Notes: generated by a model not told the origin, from the sequence alone. A DNA stretch of 39,532 bases from Clostridia bacterium (GCA_017439085.1 JAFRTU010000021.1:1-39532); one strand, 5' to 3'; positions 22,549-31,065 are shown, counted from the stretch's first letter. A program made the numbers and translations.

Positions 22549-24150
22549 ATGGCAAATACTGTTATCATGCCTAAAATAGGAATCACGGTCGAAGAGTGCA
22601 TCCTGTCAACATGGCATAAGAAAGTGGGAGACCCCGTTAAGAAGGGCGATGTCCTCTTCTCTTATGAGACCGATAAGACTGCTATTGACCAGGAGTCCGA
22701 ATTTGACGGCACGTTACTGGAGATTTTCTATGAAGAGGGCGATGTGGTTCCGTGCCTTGAGGCTGTCTGTGTGATCGGAGAAGCCGGAGAAAAGGTCGAG
22801 AAGAAAGAAGCTGAAGCTCCCGTTCAGGAAAAAGTCGAAGAGAAGAAGGAAGAGATAAAAGAACCTGAAGTTAAGGCTGATGTCAAGACCGAGAACCCCG
22901 ATGTCGACGTCGTCATCATGCCTAAGATCGGAATCACGGTCGAGGAGTGCATACTCTCGACATGGCATAAGAAAGTGGGAGACCCCGTTAAGAAGGGCGA
23001 TATCCTATTCTCTTATGAGACAGACAAGACTGCAATCGATCAGGAATCGGAATTCGAAGGCGAACTGCTCGACATCTTCTATGAAGAGGGCGATGTAGTA
23101 CCGTGCCTCGATGCAGTTTGTGTCATCGGAAAGCCCGGAACCGCATATACACGCGGTGGCGGCGCAACAAAGAAAGAAGAAGAAACTACTGCAGCACCCG
23201 TTGCAGCAGCCCCGAAGGCAGAAGTCAAGTCAACAGGCAAGGCTTCTACCGATACACCTGTATCTCCGAGAGCAAAGACATTTGCTTCAAGGCTCGGAGT
23301 AGAAGATTTCTCAGGAATCGCTCCTACGGGACCTGAGGGAAGGATAATAGCAAGAGACGTCGAGGCATTTGCCGCTACGGCTCCAAAGAAGGTCGAAGAG
23401 GCCAAGCCCGTCAAGGCAGCAGAGACTGCTCCCGCAGCTGCTCCTGCACCGAAGGCTGCTCCTGCCGCAGAGACCGAATATGTGGACGAACCGCTCAACA
23501 GCGTAAGGAAGTACATCAAGAAGAGCATGACTGCTTCTCTCCAGGGGATCCCGCAGCTCACGCTCAACTCCAGCTTCGATGCAACGGTCATCATGAACCT
23601 CCGCAAGAAGTTCAAGGAGAACGAACAGTTTGCAGGCATCACGCTGAACGACATAGTCGTACATGCAGCTGCAAAGGTCGTCGCAGATTTCCCGATGCTG
23701 AATGCTCATCTGAACGGCGAGACCATGAGAAAGTTCAAGAAGGTAAACATCGGCGTTGCAGTCGATACACCGAAGGGACTCCTCGTTCCTGCAGTTATCG
23801 GTGCTTCCGATATGTCACTGCTCACACTTTCAAAGGAACTCAAGACTCTCATAGGACTGACCAAGGAAGGAAAACTGCCTGCTGACAATGCAAGACAGGC
23901 TACGTTCACCGTTAGCAACCTCGGTTCCTTCGGAATCGAATCCTTCACTCCTGTCATCAATCCTCCTCAGACCGGAATCCTGGGTGTTGATACGATAACA
24001 TACAGGCTCAAGAGAGACGGATCGACATATCCCGCAATGGGATTGTCCCTCACCTTCGATCACGGCGCTATGGACGGAGCAGATGCAGCCAAGTTCCTGA
24101 AAGCTCTCGTAGCTTATCTTGAGAACTATGACATGATGCAGATGAAGTAA
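22549..24150 (+). CDS. 2-oxoacid dehydrogenase E2 (dihydrolipoamide acyltransferase) with two lipoyl domains
   Basis: Core of a pyruvate- or acetoin-type dehydrogenase complex; moves the acyl group from lipoamide to CoA. The 533-residue protein has lipoyl domain 1 (residues 2-78, lipoyl lysine 43 in YETDKTAID), an acidic Lys/Glu linker, lipoyl domain 2 (about 119-195, lipoyl lysine 160), an Ala/Pro-rich linker, the peripheral-subunit binding domain (about 236-275), another Ala/Pro linker, and the catalytic domain (about 312-533) with His505 and Asp509 in FDHGAMDG. The two lipoyl domains are nearly identical, repeating at a 351-bp spacing. ATG at 22549 follows GGAGGG; an upstream in-frame GTG/ATG lies in the leader. 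Confidence 0.95.
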   Translation: MANTVIMPKIGITVEECILSTWHKKVGDPVKKGDVLFSYETDKTAIDQESEFDGTLLEIFYEEGDVVPCLEAVCVIGEAGEKVEKKEAEAPVQEKVEEKKEEIKEPEVKADVKTENPDVDVVIMPKIGITVEECILSTWHKKVGDPVKKGDILFSYETDKTAIDQESEFEGELLDIFYEEGDVVPCLDAVCVIGKPGTAYTRGGGATKKEEETTAAPVAAAPKAEVKSTGKASTDTPVSPRAKTFASRLGVEDFSGIAPTGPEGRIIARDVEAFAATAPKKVEEAKPVKAAETAPAAAPAPKAAPAAETEYVDEPLNSVRKYIKKSMTASLQGIPQLTLNSSFDATVIMNLRKKFKENEQFAGITLNDIVVHAAAKVVADFPMLNAHLNGETMRKFKKVNIGVAVDTPKGLLVPAVIGASDMSLLTLSKELKTLIGLTKEGKLPADNARQATFTVSNLGSFGIESFTPVINPPQTGILGVDTITYRLKRDGSTYPAMGLSLTFDHGAMDGADAAKFLKALVAYLENYDMMQMK

Positions 24151-24186
24151 TGGGTATTACTTTTAAAATAAGAAAGGAAAAATAAT

Positions 24187-26658
24187 ATGCCAAAATCGAT
24201 TTATGTAGATCCTAATGAGATGAGAGCGCCTGGAAAGATAACCTTTACAGACATTCCCGTAAATCAGTACAACAAGACGATCAAAGAAGAATCTTCCAAG
24301 TTCACGAAAGAAGATTTCATGCGCATCTATGAAGACATGTTCACGATCCGTACGTTTGAGCTCATGCTGAACGACATCAAGACTAAGAGTGAATATGAAG
24401 GCATAGCATGCAGCTATAAAGGACCGGCTCACCTTTCAACAGGTCAGGAAGCAGTCGCAGTCGGAGAAGCTTATTATCTTACTGTTGACGATTTCACTTT
24501 CGGAAGCCACAGAAGCCACAACGAGCTCATCGCAAAGGCATTCTCCGCTATACATAAGCTCACTGAAGAAGAATTGACCAGCATCATGGAGAACTTCCTC
24601 GGCGGACATATCTATAAGTTCGTCAAGGAGAATATCGAGCACACTGATGTTAAGGACCTTGCAAAGAAGTTCTTCCTCTACAGCGCAATGGCTGAGATCT
24701 TTGCTAGAGATGCCGGATTCTTAAGAGGACTCGGCGGATCGATGCACGCCTTCTTCCAGCCCTTCGGTATCTATCCGAACAACGCAATAGTCGGAGGATC
24801 TGCATGCGTGGCGGCAGGAGCTGCACTCTTCAAGAAGGTAAACCAGAAGCCCGGTATCGCAATAGCAAACCTCGGTGACGGTTCCCTCGGATGCGGACCT
24901 GTCTGGGAAGGAATCAACTTCGCAGCCATGGACCAGTACAAGTATCTCTGGGAAGAGGGATACAATAAGGGTGGCCTCCCGATCATCTTCAACTTTGCTA
25001 CCAACCATTATGGAATGGGCGGACAGACAAAGGGCGAGACGATGGCTTATGACATGATCGCACGTTTTGCTGCAGGTGTTTCCCCGACACAGCTCCATGT
25101 AGAGCGTGTTGACGGATTCAACGTAATGGCAGTCATCGATGCTTATGAGAGAAAGATCCCTGAAGCACTTGAGGACGGTCCTGTAATGCTCGACGTAGTG
25201 ACATACAGATTCGGCGGACACTCTCCTTCAGACGTCAACGCATATCGTACAGAGGAAGAGATCAACGCATGGAAAGAGCAGGATGCGATCCCTGCCTTCG
25301 CAGCTAAACTGATCGAAGCAGGCGTAGCTACCGAGAAAGAGATCAAGGATCTCGAGAAGGCAGTCATCGCAAGGAACCTTGCAGTATTCAAGGCTGCTTC
25401 CGACAAGACCCTCACTCCTTATACCGATTATGAGAAGAATCCTCACTTCATCGAAGACCTCATGTTCTCCAATGAGCACATGGATTCCATGACCGATGCT
25501 CCTGTCGATGACATGCTCACCGCTAAGGAAGACAACCCGAGAGTACAGCAGCTCAAGGGAAGAGAGCGTTATTACATGAAGAACGGCAAGGCTGTTCCGA
25601 AGATCAAGTGCTTCGGTATCAGAGACGGTATCTTCGAGGCTATATTCGACAAGTTCTATGTAGACAGGACACTGGTAATGTACGGTGAGGACGTTGCATA
25701 CTGGGGCGGCGCATTCGCAGTTTCCAGGAACATGGTCGATTCCGTACCGCGCCACAGACTGTTCAACTCCCCGATCTCCGAGGCAGCTATCGTAGGAAGC
25801 GCAGTCGGATACGCAGTAAGCGGAGGAAGAGCAATAGTAGAGCTCATGTACGGCGACTTCATCGGCCGCTGCGGAGACGAGATTTTCAACCAGCTGGCTA
25901 AGTGGCAGGCAATGTCCGGCGGCATCCTCAAGATGCCTGTTGTACTCCGTGTTGCAGTAGGATGCAAATACGGTGCACAGCACTCTCAGGAGTGGACATC
26001 TCTCTGTGCTCATATCCCGGGACTCAAGGTCGTTTATCCTGTAACTCCTTACGATGCTAAGGGTATGATGAACGCAGCTCTCTCCGGAACCGACCCTGTC
26101 GTATTCTTCGAGAGCCAGAATTTCTATGATCAGCCCGAGATGTTCGTCGAGACCGGTGTGCCGGAAGGCTACTATGAAGTACCGCTTGGCGAGCCCGCTA
26201 TCAGGAGACATGGTGATGACGTTACCATCCTCACTATCGGACCTTCACTTTACAAGGCACTCGATGCAGCTAAGATCCTTGAGGAACAGTACGGAGTATC
26301 AGCAGAAGTCATCGATGCAAGGAGCGTCGTTCCGTTCAACTATGAGCCTGTTTGCAAGTCCGTAGAGAAGACCGGAAGGATCCTGCTCGTGAGCGAAGCA
26401 GTTACAAGAGGCAGCGTGCTCAATGACATGGCAGCCAACATCGCGCAGCTGAGCTTCGATTATCTCGATGCAGCTCCTTATGTACTCGGTTCACAGAACT
26501 GGGTAACACCTGCTTCAGAGTACGATCAGTACTTCTTCCCGCAGGTCGATGAGATACTCGATGCCATAAACGAGAAGCTCCTTCCGCTCAACGGAAGAGA
26601 GGGCAACCCGAACTTCAGAAAGGCCGAGCAGCTCAGAAAGGCAAGGCTCGGTGTCTGA
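24187..26658 (+). CDS. Fused E1 alpha-beta, thiamine-diphosphate-dependent 2-oxoacid (acetoin/pyruvate) dehydrogenase
   Basis: Decarboxylating component of the complex. The 823-residue chain holds E1 alpha (about 40-430) and E1 beta (about 470-810), which are normally separate proteins. The alpha part has YKGPAHLSTGQEAVAVG, the thiamine-diphosphate motif starting LGDGSLGCGPVWEGINFA (229-246) with the partner asparagine in FATNHYGMGG, and the phosphorylation-loop-like YRFGGHSPSD. The beta part has MYGEDVAYWGG, FNSPISEAAIVG, LMYGDFIGR and VVYPVTPYDAKG. Substrate (pyruvate, acetoin or another 2-oxoacid) is not certain. It starts 36 bases after E2 with AGAAAGGA as ribosome site, so E2 and E1 share a transcript. 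Confidence 0.93.
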   Translation: MPKSIYVDPNEMRAPGKITFTDIPVNQYNKTIKEESSKFTKEDFMRIYEDMFTIRTFELMLNDIKTKSEYEGIACSYKGPAHLSTGQEAVAVGEAYYLTVDDFTFGSHRSHNELIAKAFSAIHKLTEEELTSIMENFLGGHIYKFVKENIEHTDVKDLAKKFFLYSAMAEIFARDAGFLRGLGGSMHAFFQPFGIYPNNAIVGGSACVAAGAALFKKVNQKPGIAIANLGDGSLGCGPVWEGINFAAMDQYKYLWEEGYNKGGLPIIFNFATNHYGMGGQTKGETMAYDMIARFAAGVSPTQLHVERVDGFNVMAVIDAYERKIPEALEDGPVMLDVVTYRFGGHSPSDVNAYRTEEEINAWKEQDAIPAFAAKLIEAGVATEKEIKDLEKAVIARNLAVFKAASDKTLTPYTDYEKNPHFIEDLMFSNEHMDSMTDAPVDDMLTAKEDNPRVQQLKGRERYYMKNGKAVPKIKCFGIRDGIFEAIFDKFYVDRTLVMYGEDVAYWGGAFAVSRNMVDSVPRHRLFNSPISEAAIVGSAVGYAVSGGRAIVELMYGDFIGRCGDEIFNQLAKWQAMSGGILKMPVVLRVAVGCKYGAQHSQEWTSLCAHIPGLKVVYPVTPYDAKGMMNAALSGTDPVVFFESQNFYDQPEMFVETGVPEGYYEVPLGEPAIRRHGDDVTILTIGPSLYKALDAAKILEEQYGVSAEVIDARSVVPFNYEPVCKSVEKTGRILLVSEAVTRGSVLNDMAANIAQLSFDYLDAAPYVLGSQNWVTPASEYDQYFFPQVDEILDAINEKLLPLNGREGNPNFRKAEQLRKARLGV

Positions 26659-26696
26659 TGCATCGTGATCGATGATCTTTAATACCTAAAACAACA

Positions 26697-26734
26697 AAGG
26701 GCTTTATGCAGACGCATAAAGCCCTTACTTTTTT
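26697..26734. terminator. Terminator after the E1 gene, likely also for rmuC
   Basis: Perfect 13-bp stem AAGGGCTTTATGC (26697-26709) and its complement (26714-26726), 4-nt loop, then AC and TTTTTT on plus. On minus the stem is followed by TTGTTGTTTT. It lies between convergent genes. Confidence 0.85.
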
Positions 26735-26743
26735 CAAAGCATT

Positions 26744-27919
26744 CTATTCATCAGCCTCCCCGGAACCGTCATCCAGATCCTCGATCCGTTCCAGCCTTGT
26801 CCTGAGCCTTGAAAGGGAAGAAGAGAGTTTGTCAAGATTCGATGATGCGGAGGAGACATTCCTCTGGCTGATCTGTACCAGATCCACAAGATTATCCATG
26901 TTTTTTCTGATATCCTTAAGGGCTCTTGTGATCTCGGACGTCCTCGCCTGTATGGCGATGGTGCGGAAACCCATCAGGAGCGAATTCAGAAGAGCGGCAG
27001 TATTGACGGGGCCGGAGATGAGGACATGTGTCTCCTGCTGCATTGCATAGATTCCTGCGTCAGACATCAGAATGTTGTAGAGACCTTCCGAGGGGATGAA
27101 CATGACTGCGAAGTCGGTAGTATACGGTGGAACGATATACTTTTTCGAAATGCTCTTTGCCTGACTCCTTATAGCAGATATGAGCTGACCCTTTGCACTG
27201 TCTTTAAGGGCGGCATCGGTTCCGGCTTCCGCTTCCAGAAATGACTCGTATTTGTCCATTGGAAATTTTGAATCGATTGGAAGAATGATCTCGGATCCGT
27301 CTTTTCCCGGAAGTCTGATGGCAAAGTCGACCCTTTCAGTTCTCCCCTCAAGGGAGTGTTGTGTCATATATTGGTTCGGGGGCAGTATGTCCTCTAGTAT
27401 TGACTCCAGCTGTACTTCGCCCCAGGTACCTCTGTTCTTAACATTTGAAAGGACGTTCTTGAGACCATTTATGTCAGTTCCTATCGTTTCTATCTCGTGC
27501 AGGTTTTTTGATACCTGATCCAGCTGGAAACTAACGCTCTTGAAAGATCTTTCAAGACTGCTCGACAGCTCTTCAGAGAGTTTCTCGTTCACCGATGTCT
27601 GTATCGCCTCGAGAGCTTCCCTGTTCTCATTGCGTATGTCATTAAGTCTCGAATCTATGGCATTACGCATCAGTTCGGCATTCCTCGCTGAAGTCTCAGC
27701 AGATCTTGAGACCGTCTCAAGGGTTATACGGTTAAGGGACCTCAGATGATCGTTCACGTCCTTTCTCATATTGGATTGGGACTGGATTGATTCCTGTCTT
27801 ATCGAAGCCATCTCATCCTGGATGACTTCTGAAGACGGTCTTCTCAGAAACTGGAAGATCATTATTATTACAAGAAGAATGACTGCTATGGATACCAATA
27901 CAAGTAATGCTATTTCCAT
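26744..27919 (-). CDS. rmuC: DNA recombination protein RmuC
   Basis: A 391-residue RmuC-family protein; the family limits DNA inversions at short repeats in E. coli and has a PD-(D/E)XK-like nuclease core. It has an N-terminal membrane anchor (residues 3-23, starting MEIALLVLVS), a coiled coil (about 35-150), and the RmuC core with NRGTWGEVQLESILEDILPPNQY, LPIDSKFPMDKYESF and MFIPSEGLY, followed by another coiled coil at the C-terminus. I use the ATG at 27919, which follows CGGAGGT; the frame is open 94 codons further up, but there is no ribosome site and no homology there. Divergent from the rRNA methyltransferase. Confidence 0.94.
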   Translation of the reverse strand: MEIALLVLVSIAVILLVIIMIFQFLRRPSSEVIQDEMASIRQESIQSQSNMRKDVNDHLRSLNRITLETVSRSAETSARNAELMRNAIDSRLNDIRNENREALEAIQTSVNEKLSEELSSSLERSFKSVSFQLDQVSKNLHEIETIGTDINGLKNVLSNVKNRGTWGEVQLESILEDILPPNQYMTQHSLEGRTERVDFAIRLPGKDGSEIILPIDSKFPMDKYESFLEAEAGTDAALKDSAKGQLISAIRSQAKSISKKYIVPPYTTDFAVMFIPSEGLYNILMSDAGIYAMQQETHVLISGPVNTAALLNSLLMGFRTIAIQARTSEITRALKDIRKNMDNLVDLVQISQRNVSSASSNLDKLSSSLSRLRTRLERIEDLDDGSGEADE

Positions 27920-28064
27920 AATGCACCTCCGAATAGTATTTCTCAGAATAATGATAGCACATATAAAGTCCGTTATTTCGTACTCTAAAATAGAAGGCAT
28001 CCTCTTCTTATAATAAGCCAAGTGATATAATAAACATAATGAACATATAAACGGGAATGCAAGT

Positions 28065-29411
28065 ATGCTGGATAAGGAAAGTACATATATCTGTGAGTGT
28101 ACCGATGTCTCTGTAGACGGAAAAGGGATCGCCAGGGTCGGAAACGACGTTGTCTTTGCCGGAGGGATGATCCCGGGAGAGAGAGCAAGGATACGCATCA
28201 CGGGGAAAAAAGGGAAAATCAGTTTGGGAACTGTCGAAGAGATCCTCTCTGCATCTTCTTTTCGTGTACGTTCCGAATGTCCCTATGCGGGCAAATGCGG
28301 AGGATGTTCCCTGTCTTCCATGGCATATGAGGAACAACTGAGATATAAGTTAAAGCATGTGAACGACTGCCTTGAGAAGATTGGAAAAACAGATATCACG
28401 GCGGATACCATCATAGAGAGTCCGAAAAGAATGGGTTACAGGAACAAACTGTCGGTGCAGGTCAGAAGAGTCGGAGGAGAATTGGCTCTCTGTTATTCTT
28501 CAAACGAAGGCGAAGGACTCGTGCCGATAGACAGATGCCTGCTTGCCGATGATGACCTGAACCGGATGCTGTCTATCGTATCGGGACTGATAAAGGAGGA
28601 AGGTATAGAGGCCTATGATCCTTCTGCCAGAAGAGGATATCTCAGAAGAATAAATATAAGGAAAACCAGAAATGGAGGCATTTCCGTTCTCTTTGAAACA
28701 GCATCCAGGAATCTGGAGCCTATCAGAAAACTCTCAGATAGGCTGGCGGGTGAGGCGGGCTTGAAAAAGCTCTTCATTACTGTAGGTATCAACAGGAGTC
28801 ATACCGAGGACAATGTATATGACCAGCTTGTGAACATCAAGGGAAGAGGATATCTGGAAGAAACCGTCAACGGGATCAGATACAGGATACGTCCGGAAAG
28901 CTTTTTCCAGGTGAATACCGATGTTGCTGAGAAGATGTTCTCGTTCATCAGAGAAGAGATCAGTAACATGCAAATCTCCGAGATCCTGGATCTCTACTGT
29001 GGGGTGGGCATGATCTCCTTGCAGTTGGCCGACTTGGCAGAATCCGTTACCGGAATAGAGATAATACCGGGAGCGGTGGAAGATGCTCGTCACAATGCAG
29101 AAGATAATGGAATATCCCATGCACGGTTCTCTCTTGGGAATGTCGGAAAACAGGAGGAAGAAATCAGTACCAAACCGGAAATCATAATAATCGATCCTCC
29201 GAGAAAAGGCTGCAGCAGGGAGGCATTGGAATACATAAGAGTAAAGGATCCTTCTGTGATCGTGTATGTCTCATGCGATCCTTCGACTTTGGCAAGGGAT
29301 CTGAGATTACTCTCTGACAGGTATAGAATCATGTCTGTTAGAGCTTTTGACATGTTTCCGCAGACGACACACGTGGAGTGTGTTGTCTTGATGTCAAGGG
29401 TGGAGAAGTAG
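28065..29411 (+). CDS. rlmD: 23S rRNA (uracil-C5)-methyltransferase, RlmD/RlmCD type
   Basis: SAM-dependent methyltransferase of 448 residues of the TrmA/RumA group. The N-terminal TRAM domain (about 5-60) binds RNA. The iron-sulfur cluster cysteines are visible as CPYAGKCGGC (Cys72, 78, 81) and Cys158 in PIDRC. The C-terminal part has RPESFFQVN, the SAM motif LDLYCGVGMISL, IIDPPRKGC and the catalytic cysteine in VYVSCDPSTLARD. In Gram-positives the enzyme often modifies both U747 and U1939 (RlmCD). ATG at 28065 has a weak ribosome site (GGGAATGCA). Last intact core gene before the mobile region. Confidence 0.93.
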   Translation: MLDKESTYICECTDVSVDGKGIARVGNDVVFAGGMIPGERARIRITGKKGKISLGTVEEILSASSFRVRSECPYAGKCGGCSLSSMAYEEQLRYKLKHVNDCLEKIGKTDITADTIIESPKRMGYRNKLSVQVRRVGGELALCYSSNEGEGLVPIDRCLLADDDLNRMLSIVSGLIKEEGIEAYDPSARRGYLRRINIRKTRNGGISVLFETASRNLEPIRKLSDRLAGEAGLKKLFITVGINRSHTEDNVYDQLVNIKGRGYLEETVNGIRYRIRPESFFQVNTDVAEKMFSFIREEISNMQISEILDLYCGVGMISLQLADLAESVTGIEIIPGAVEDARHNAEDNGISHARFSLGNVGKQEEEISTKPEIIIIDPPRKGCSREALEYIRVKDPSVIVYVSCDPSTLARDLRLLSDRYRIMSVRAFDMFPQTTHVECVVLMSRVEK

Positions 29412-29437
29412 AAGGATTGCAAATGCCTATATAAATA

Positions 29438-29511
29438 AAGGGTTTCCAGACATTGAGCTTTTCTATAGGCTACTTTGCCGGAGGTTCTCATATCAGGAAA
29501 CCCTTATTTTT
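29438..29511 (+). terminator. Long-loop terminator after the rRNA methyltransferase
   Basis: 10-bp perfect stem AAGGGTTTCC (29438-29447) and GGAAACCCTT (29496-29505) with a 48-nt loop, followed by ATTTTTATT. The long loop is unusual; an insertion in the loop of a normal terminator is possible. Confidence 0.55.
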
Positions 29512-29550
29512 ATTGTTTGAGGTAACATATCAACTGCCCTGAAAGTGATA

Positions 29551-29611
29551 GGGTTGAGTTGACAGGTTAGATAACGCCTATTTTTGTAGGGGTTGAGTTG
29601 ACAGGATAGAT
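29551..29611. repeat. Two 22-bp direct repeats at the left edge of the mobile region
   Basis: GGGTTGAGTTGACAGG followed by TTAGAT at 29551-29572 and by ATAGAT at 29590-29611: 21 of 22 bases agree, period 39 bp. They lie exactly where core genes end and foreign genes begin. They could be transposase-binding end repeats (as in IS21- or Tn7-like ends) or part of an attachment site. No matching transposase is in the window. Confidence 0.6.
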
Positions 29612-29618
29612 GTAGAAT

Positions 29619-30119
29619 TTAATCTTCTCTCTCCGCATCTGTATCGAAAATTCTGTCAAGCTCCTCATTTGATATAATGCCACGTACTTTGTTTCTAACC
29701 GTTGTTTTTCCCATATCAAGACGATAGAAATGGTCACGACCATCCACACCTTTTTTTAGTCGAATAAGTTGAATCCTACCAAATTTATCCCAGTGTTTCT
29801 CAGCAAATTTTGCTAATCCTACAGCTTTGGGGTAATTGTCTTTACGACTAGGGTCATGAGGTTCAAGAATGTCGAAAACATAACCTTCTGTATCAGCTCT
29901 CACAACTACCAAATCTGGGAACATGGAAGTGGTAACGCCGTTAACTTCATACGGAATTTCGAGTGACCATTTTTTACGATCAAGATTACGCAACCAGCAA
30001 ATAGCGCCATTTTTTAGTTCTTCATCAATAACTCCGCTTTGGAGGATGGACAGGTCTCGTAAAAAAAGAACGAATCCCGCTTTATGGACCACAATGGGTT
30101 TATGTTCCCAAAGAATAAT
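29619..30119 (-). pseudogene. C-terminal remnant of a DEAD/DEAH-helicase or type III restriction-like protein
   Basis: The minus-strand frame is open from just after a stop at 30120-30122 to 29619. The earliest start is a GTG at 30092, but the reading upstream of it (WEHKPIVVHKAG) continues smoothly, so this is the tail of a longer protein that has lost its 5' part. Features are FPDLVVVRADTEGYVFDILEPHDP and KAVGLAKFAEKHWDKFGR, which resemble the PD-(D/E)XK-like C-terminal part of helicase/restriction proteins in Firmicute mobile elements. I base this on recalled similarity, so the exact family is uncertain. No ribosome site fits. Confidence 0.6.
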
Positions 30120-30126
30120 TTAGTTT

Positions 30127-30365
30127 GGAACACATGGAACAATTTTTTCTAGGGAACAGATTTCACCTGTTCCGTTGAAACAAAAACAGTCTTTTGGTAC
30201 ATCTCATCGGAACAGGCGGCAGCCCCTAGTAAAGTAAACTACTTTATAACCTCTGTTCCATTGTTCCAATAATTATTATTAAAAATAATCCTAAAGACAA
30301 AAAGAAGAAATTACCTGCAGACGCGTATATACGCGCGTATAGAGACTTTTTGGATTTAGGGAACA
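30127..30365. repeat. Cluster of GGAACA / TGTTCC repeats with a central palindrome
   Basis: GGAACA occurs at 30127, 30136, 30153, 30209 and 30360, and its complement TGTTCC at 30168, 30254 and 30262. One pair forms a hairpin (GGAACAG at 30153-30159 with CTGTTCC at 30167-30173). A 14-bp perfect palindrome, CGCGTATATACGCG, is at 30322-30335. The stretch holds no credible gene. Such iteron-like clusters near phage replication genes may be origin or regulator-binding sites. Confidence 0.5.
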
Positions 30366-30375
30366 TGGAGGATAT

Positions 30376-30657
30376 ATGAGAGAAAAATGGATTGAACAGC
30401 AACTGGTAAAAGCAGTGAAAGATATAGGCGGCATTGCACTAAAGATTGTATCACCAGGTTTTGATGGAATGCCAGATAGATTGATTTTGTTACCTAATAG
30501 AAAAGCTGCATTTGTAGAGGTAAAAGCACTAGGTAAATCTTTAAGGCCTCTACAGGAAAAACGAAAAAGACAGTTAGAAGCACTTGGCTTTTTGGTATTT
30601 TGCCTGGATAACATAGAACAGATTGGAGGGATACTTCGTGAAATACAAGCCTCATGA
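30376..30657 (+). CDS. VRR-NUC domain nuclease (phage)
   Basis: A 93-residue protein consisting of a VRR-NUC domain, a small PD-(D/E)XK nuclease fold found alone in phages and attached to FAN1-type enzymes in eukaryotes. Visible catalytic pattern: E7 in EQQLVKAVK, PGFDGMPDRLIL with the active-site aspartate, and AFVEVKALGK (E-x-K), then PLQEKRKRQLEALGF. ATG at 30376 follows ATGGAGGATAT. The gene overlaps the start of the truncated helicase gene by 20 bases, the usual order in Firmicute phages (VRR-NUC then SNF2 helicase). Confidence 0.88.
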   Translation: MREKWIEQQLVKAVKDIGGIALKIVSPGFDGMPDRLILLPNRKAAFVEVKALGKSLRPLQEKRKRQLEALGFLVFCLDNIEQIGGILREIQAS

Positions 30658-30769
30658 ATATCAGGCTTATGCCACTGAGTATATCCTCAATCATCCTATA
30701 GTAGCAGTGCTCTTAGATATGGGATTAGGTAAAGGCTCATTGCCTGCATCAATGAAATTGATGTATTGA
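30638..30769 (+). pseudogene. N-terminal stub of a phage SNF2-type helicase
   Basis: GTG at 30638, after GGAGGG, begins VKYKPHEYQAYATEYILNHP and continues to LLDMGLGKG, where the Walker A motif (normally GLGKS/T) breaks off. After about 33 codons the frame runs out of homology and stops at 30767-30769. The break point is about 30731-30735, where it joins the middle of a DUF1492-type gene. So about 450 residues of the helicase plus everything up to the DUF1492 gene have been deleted. Confidence 0.7.
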
Positions 30770-30999
30770 AAGAACGTTATCGTCAAGCACTGGAATACAT
30801 GGACTGGTTTCAACCGGCATGGGATGCTTTAACAGAAGATGAGCAGTATGTGTTAAAGGAGTTTTATTTGGATGATGAACAAAAGCAGATTGATGCAGTG
30901 TATAACATTTGTGATCACTTCAATATTGAACGTTCTTCTGCATACAACAAAAAGAATCGAGCGCTTCAGCATCTTGCGCTACTACTCTATGGAAAGTAA
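30733..30999 (+). pseudogene. C-terminal part of a DUF1492-type phage regulator
   Basis: The frame is open from 30733 (reading RLIACINEIDVLKERYRQAL) to 30999. WDALTEDEQYVLKEFYLDDE, followed by NICDHFNIERSSAYNKKNRAL, looks like the sigma-4-like helix-turn-helix of DUF1492/ArpU-type late regulators of Firmicute phages (about 130-150 residues). The N-terminal 50 or so residues are missing because of the deletion join. The HTH part could in principle be translated from the TTG at 30766 (77 residues), but there is no ribosome site. Confidence 0.65.
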
Positions 31000-31065
31000 T
31001 GAGTAATATCATGGACGATTTTATTAGAAATCCATAATACAATGGTATTGTGAAAAATTGTAGAG

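Noticed and set aside
22561..23131. Repeat array / CRISPR-like structure
   Set aside because: The repeated DNA is the coding sequence of two lipoyl domains; no CRISPR repeats or cas genes occur in the window.
25228..26211. 327-residue antisense ORF over the E1 gene
   Set aside because: Shadow of a highly conserved gene; its translation has no recognisable motif.
27920..28201. 94-codon N-terminal extension of rmuC
   Set aside because: No ribosome site; it would remove the membrane anchor from the N-terminus and overlaps the divergent methyltransferase gene.
29551..29611. Complete insertion sequence at the left edge
   Set aside because: Only direct repeats are seen; there is no transposase gene and no inverted partner in the window.
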